Part shown: positions 18,068-21,741 of the stretch, one piece after another
Numbering within the stretch: the stretch's first letter is position 1
How the letters are laid out: every line of letters begins with the position of its first letter
Assembly (NCBI GenBank): GCA_049999725.1
Contig: JBNGIS010024445.1
Span: forward strand, 30,096 to 51,836
Length of the DNA stretch: 21,741 nucleotides
From: Haplomitrium mnioides
Taxonomy: Eukaryota > Marchantiophyta > Haplomitriopsida > Calobryales
Direction of reading: 5' to 3'
Notes under the pieces: generated by a model
Seen by the model: only the letters and a program-made list of their open reading frames with translations
What the model was told of the DNA's origin: nothing
The model's database searches: none
Made by a program: the position numbers and the translations under genes

Positions 18068-18072
18068 TTTAT
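18068..18072 (+). repeat. Target-site duplication TTTAT, right copy
   Basis: Matches 13960-13964. Confidence 0.8.
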
Positions 18073-18446
18073 ATTATTTTTTCATCGACTACTTGTCTTT
18101 CGAGCAAGATTGGATCCTTGATCTTTAATGTGGGTTGGGCACAGGCCTTGTTTGTGCCATGAAATTAATGCAAAATTGTGTAGCCATGGAATATGATGGA
18201 CGCCAGTCTATCTATATTCCACAAAGAGTTTTGACGATGGCGTCTTTGCAATCAGATATCATAGAGTTCCAACATGTTCTTCTTGGTACTACTAGTGCGT
18301 CTGGTGAATTTGCAGCCACTTCAAGGATTGGAAAGTCCCAATAGGATTCTCTTGTGGTTGCAGAAGCCTAAGCTTCTCAATCTATTGATTTGGATGACAT
18401 TATTGGTCTTAGAGAGGACAACACTGAAGATGAACTTGTAGATTGA
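18073..18446 (+). pseudogene. Exon 4, right part, copy 2
   Basis: It continues the exon interrupted at 13964: YYFFIDYL, EQDWILDL, stop, CGLGTGLVCAMKLMQNC (motif I), MEYDGRQSIYIPQRVL. The tail has TAG at 18342-18344 (CAA in copy 1, TAG in copy 3) and ends EDNTEDELVD at TGA 18444-18446. It differs from the copy 1 tail (PPKEERV) only in the last few codons. Confidence 0.65.
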
Positions 18447-18461
18447 TGTATATATTTATAT

Positions 18462-18467
18462 AATAAA
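18462..18467 (+). terminator. AATAAA poly(A) signal, copy 2
   Basis: Sixteen bases after the stop codon, at a position comparable to copy 1. Confidence 0.5.
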
Positions 18468-19354
18468 GTATTTATTTTAAAAATATATCTTTTGTAAAGT
18501 CTCTTTTATTTTTGGAAAGGATCTTTGATTCAAGTAACATTCAATGTATAAGTTATTAAGTACTTGCCTCACGATCTACTTTCTTTCAATAAATGGTTTT
18601 TGAATAAAACTTCCTACCTTCCGTAAAAGTAAGCAAAGAAGTCTATGCTAGCAAGGACATTCCTATTCAATTGATTTATATTTTTGCACAAATTATCTTC
18701 CCTTGTATGTTTTTATATTTTTTTAGTTATCTATGTATTACATTTATTACAATCTTGAATTACAATATCATGTTATACTTGAGTCATTTTTGTGATTTTA
18801 TTTTGGGAATCCATTTGTATAAGTTACAAGTGATTGATTGTATGCATGCATAGAAGTAAGAGATTGATTTTGACGAAACGCATCATGTTTTCAAGATATC
18901 CAAGCTTGAAGTCTATGCAATCATAGCTCTTTTTTTGTTTTTATTTATTTCGTATGTAAATAGAAGTTCAAAGCATCTCTTAGTATACTACAGATTTATA
19001 TATGAGTGCATGTTGTAATATCATCTTTTTTTTTGAATTCTTGTAAAATTTTTAGGGTTTTGTATCTTAATAGTCTTCTGAAAAATATGAGAAAACATTA
19101 GAATATGGCTATTTAAGCTCAACATATTTTTTTCAATATACTCTATAGTATGTTTATATTATTATAATATGATATTTTTATGTTTACTTTTTTGCCAAAT
19201 ATTGAGTATAAAGGTTTTTCCAAAATACAAAAATTACTCAATAAAGAAAATTTCATATTAAAGATTTTTTTGATAAAAAAATTCACAATTATACGAAAAT
19301 GTAAATTTTGAAGCACAAATTTGAAAACAAATTCTTTAGTACAAAATTAAACAT
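18468..19354. other. AT-rich 3' flank of copy 2
   Basis: Very AT-rich. It holds a few eroded palindromes (near 18843 and 18913, GTCTATGC..CATAG) and otherwise nothing recognised. It corresponds to 5025-5965 of copy 1 but has diverged. Confidence 0.5.
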
Positions 19355-19394
19355 GAACTCAATAGCGGTTTCTTATTACAAGTAGCGACTGTTG
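19355..19394 (+). repeat. Shared 3' terminal motif, copy 2
   Basis: GAACTCAATAGCGGTT, then AAGTAGCGACTGTT, as at 5966-6004. It directly abuts the LTR-like fragment. Confidence 0.6.
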
Positions 19395-19985
19395 TTCTCC
19401 ATATCTTTAAAAATAAGCCTCTAAGTCCTTCCCATTAGGCTAGGAAATACATATGATAGTTTATGTAGTAGTACAAATAGTATGTTGTTTAATTTATAAG
19501 AAAATAGAGAGAAGTGAACAAAGTAGTAGAGGGTCACTTTTAGGGTTGATTTGAGATAAGATTACTTGCTTTCAAAGTCACTTCTAGTGTTTTTAGGGTT
19601 GAAATTACAAGTGACTTATAGGTGAAGAAAAAGGAATGACATCTTCTTCTCTTGTATAAATAGAAAGGCTTCATAGCCCCACTCCTTGTTGTGGAGCTCC
19701 TCTCCAATCACTTGATCTCTTTGGTTGTTTGGTTTTTGCTTGCACTCTTGATCTTAGCTTGAGCCTTGAGTTGCATAACTCTATTGGAGTTATCTTGTTC
19801 TAGGTTTGCTTGCCTTATTAGCATTTGGTTGAAGCACTCGATCAGAGTTCGCTTTGAGTTTTGTCTCATTTGGATTTAGTTCTTGAGATTCTTTTACATT
19901 GGTATGAGAGCTATGGTTCATTTTTTGTGAGTTACTTGGAGAATCAAGAGGCGGTGGTTCAAGCATTGAAACAACAACTTGAACA
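19395..19985 (+). mobile_element. Copia-like LTR fragment with primer-binding site
   Basis: The segment has the layout of a 5' LTR: a TATAAATAG box at 19655-19663, a transcribed region, an end in TTTTACA at 19898, then a primer-binding site at 19900-19911 (TGGTATGAGAGC, one mismatch from the plant initiator-Met tRNA site TGGTATCAGAGC). About 75 bases of leader follow before the sequence switches abruptly into copy 3 at about 19988. The LTR start is uncertain (a TGTT lies at 19390 or 19393). The rest of the retroelement is absent from the window. Confidence 0.6.
19655..19663 (+). promoter_or_regulatory. TATA box of LTR
   Basis: TATAAATAG, about 245 bases upstream of the primer-binding site, the usual arrangement for a plant LTR promoter. 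Confidence 0.6.
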
Positions 19986-19987
19986 TC

Positions 19988-20025
19988 AACAATCGCTACT
20001 TTGAACCAGGAACCGCTACTGAATT
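19988..20025 (-). repeat. Shared 3' terminal motif, copy 3
   Basis: Read on the minus strand: GAATTCAGTAGCGGTT, then AAGTAGCGATTGTT. It is inverted relative to copies 1 and 2, so copies 2 and 3 stand tail to tail with the LTR fragment between them. Confidence 0.6.
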
Positions 20026-20905
20026 CCTATTTTACTTGGCAGTCGAATTTTTTTTTTCAAAGATTTGATATTCAAAAACATCAAATTTAAGACTAAAATC
20101 TTCTTTTCGAAAAAAGAATCATTTTTTTATTAAAAAAAATGCATATTTTCCATTTAGATTATATTTCAAATATTTCTTTATAGAAAAAAACTTGAAAAAC
20201 AAACATTTTGGTTATTCGAATATTTTAAAAAAACTTAACACTATTGTGAATAAACTAAATTCATAAAAAAAGAAATAAAACATATATCTTTTGGTGGAAA
20301 AAAACTACAAGAAAACGTAAATGTCCAGTCGAGTAAGGACTTTAAAGACTTTGAACATCGTAGCCAACAAAGTCTATGCAAGCATAGGCTCCAAACCAAA
20401 ACCGTAAAGCCTATATATGCATAGACTTCGAATAAGAATCCTAAAACCTCTGCCTTTTTAGACTCTGAACAAAAACAATGAAGCTATGCACGTATGGACT
20501 TTCAACTAGAATTCTAGAGCCAAAACACGCCAAGATTCTAAACAAGAACCTTGCAGCCTATGCAAGCATAGACATTGAACAAGAACCCTTTGACCAACGG
20601 GTGCAAAAACTTTGAATAATAGCCTTACAGCTTAAGCGCGTAGGGAATCCAAACAAGAACTACAAAGCCTTAATACACAAAGACACTAAACAATGTGCAA
20701 AGACTCCAAATCATTCTTAGATTAGTAATTGCGTTCAAACCATTCTTAGACTATCAAGTGGGTCAACCTATTCTTAGGCGCAATAAACTGAATCATGATG
20801 AAAAGACTTGTAATAGATTGAAAGAGCAACAAGATGAAACTTTGGCAAAAAAAGATTTAGAAAAAATAAATTTTATTATTGATGCAAAGTGTACAAAGAC
20901 GCCCT
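20026..20905 (-). other. 3' flank of copy 3 with degenerate palindromic repeats
   Basis: This is the inverted counterpart of 4992-5965, including the AATAAA signal (minus strand, 20872-20877) and the looser palindromic repeat (about 20330-20710). A plus-strand frame at 20695-20907 matches an antisense frame of copy 1 at 4953-5150, but it lies across the gene tail and is not taken as a gene. Confidence 0.7.
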
Positions 20906-21741
20906 AAGACTCTATCCTGTTCAGGAGGAACTGTCTCATCTAAATCTTTAGGCTGAGCATCTGCAGCCGCTAGAGAATCCTATCGAGACTTTCCAGTCCC
21001 CAATATTACCACAGAGTCACCAGAACCACCTACAGTACCAGGACAAACAGGTTCCTTGTAGTAAGCAAAAACTATCTGTGACTTAGTCACATTGGATGGC
21101 AAGGAAACCCTCTCCAAAACCCTCTGAGGAATATAAATAGACTAATGTCTATTATATTCCACAACGATGCAATTTCGCATCAGCTTAAGAGCACAGACAA
21201 GGCTTGTGCCAGACCTAGAGCAGAGATCAAGGATCCAATCCTGCTCTGTTGATAAATGGTCAATAAAAAATTGTATAGAGCCTGCGGCTTCTGATAAACA
21301 TTCACAAGAGCATCATCTCATGGATGTTTAAGCTTTGCAAAAATTGTAGAGCAACTAAAAACACTCCGCATAGGCTGCCGAGGAAGTCTGGTCACAGAAG
21401 AAGGCTGTAAATTGAAAAGGCGCATGCTTCTCTTTCCTTCTTTTGTCCAGTAGCCCACCGTCCAATACTCGTAGGCATGTGCAATTCTCGGACCACGAGA
21501 ATGATGTATGTTTCTTTTGTTCCTGCAAAAAGATAAACAATCACATCAAACATTGTAACGAAAATGCAAGAGAAATAAAAAACAAAGAAATCCAAAAAAA
21601 TAAAAATGAAAGAACAACTCACTAGATGACATGATCAATTGCATAGAGAACTTCAGAAAAGGCATCCTCGACGATGCCAAATTGCTGCAAAGAATGAATG
21701 ATTACAAAAGACCAAAAATCCGAAGTAGTTACTATTGCAAA
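20906..21741 (-). pseudogene. ParB-like/DNA amino-methyltransferase relic, copy 3 (partial)
   Basis: Minus-strand copy, cut by the right edge of the window, so only the end of exon 3 (21741 to about 21627), intron 3 and exon 4 are seen. Exon 3 reads DFWSFVIIHSLQQF, with an intact CAA where copy 1 has TAG and copy 2 has TAA. Exon 4 opens after a good CTTTTTGCAG acceptor (about 21523) with NKRNIHHSRGPRIAHAYEYW, then TVGYWTKEGKRSMRLFNLQ, PRQPMRSVFSC, a TGA for Gly, DDALVNVYQKPQALYNF (motif X), a 1-base loss in the T run, then DWILDLCSRSGTS (motif I) and VVEYN. TAG codons at 21142-21144 and 20980-20982 replace Gln codons. The stop of copy 1 (TAA) is TTA here. It is very similar to 4152-4991. Confidence 0.65.

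Larger units (their letters stand above)
10284..18446 (+). pseudogene. ParB-like/DNA amino-methyltransferase relic, copy 2
   Basis: A second copy with the same exon plan, more eroded and split by an insertion. Exons are about 10284-10467, 11022-12479, 13100-13631 and 13717-13964 resumed at 18073-18446. The start reads ATG ACA TCT TAG where copy 1 has ATG ACC TCT CAG, so the fourth codon is a stop. The ParB-like core is clearest here (LNEDFVELLAQRML, YKIVGGNHNVVAR, then DDNYDQQY). Motif IV reads ADISYG, motif X is QKPQAL, and motif I is damaged (DL, stop, CGLGTG) with MEYD following. The extra T that breaks the frame after TEA is at the same site as in copy 1. Many stops stand where other copies have Gln. 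It ends at TGA 18444-18446, with AATAAA at 18462. Confidence 0.65.

Overview
The window looks like nuclear DNA of a land plant with a large, repeat-rich genome. A fern, lycophyte or gymnosperm is possible, but the sequence does not fix the lineage. Pointers are spliceosomal introns with pyrimidine-rich GT-AG ends, AATAAA signals just past stop codons, a copia-type LTR with a TATAAATAG box and an initiator-Met primer-binding site, and two 100-N assembly gaps. I see no rRNA, tRNA, CRISPR array or bacterial operon. Nearly everything supportable is mobile-element material in decay.

The main content is three relics of one intron-containing gene: copy 1 (1475-4991, +), copy 2 (10284-18446, +) and copy 3 (20906 to the right edge, -). 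Comparing copies gives one ancestral protein: a basic Ser/Pro/Lys-rich N-terminal part, a ParB-like domain (GNH..A.RQLL, then LTPTEAKFFATDDN), and a DNA amino-methyltransferase domain of the PF01555 type in beta-class order (motif IV ADIPY, then motif X QKPQ.L, then motif I DLCSRSGTG, then motif II VEYD). ParB-like plus N4/N6-methyltransferase fusions are known from bacteria and phages. Here the gene has introns and sits head-to-head with a second relic gene on the minus strand (690-1073 beside copy 1; 8184-9833 beside copy 2) that resembles a eukaryotic DDE-type transposase (CC..NC motif, then HFPNVKTPNCNRF and CEAC). I infer a large DNA transposon with divergently transcribed transposase and ParB-methyltransferase genes. 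All three copies end at the same roughly 38-bp motif (5966-6004, 19355-19394, 19988-20025).

The introns of both genes, and the flanks, carry arrays of a 24-bp unit made of two abutting 12-bp palindromes, CATGCGCGCATG and GACTTCGAAGTC. The palindrome arms co-vary between units.

Layout: 1-680 unrecognised GC-richer DNA; 690-1073 transposase 5' exon (-); 1074-1474 shared spacer with a TATA motif and gap; 1475-6004 copy 1 with its 3' flank; 6005-7060 unrecognised sequence and a GT-rich minisatellite; 7061-9833 transposase relic (-); 9834-10283 the second shared spacer; 10284-19394 copy 2, whose last exon is split by a 4,103-bp insertion (13965-18067) flanked by the 5-bp duplication TTTAT; about 19395-19985 a copia-like LTR fragment; 19988-21741 copy 3, inverted and close to 4152-6004. 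None of the methyltransferase copies is intact: nonsense codons, many at former Gln codons, and frameshifts are present.
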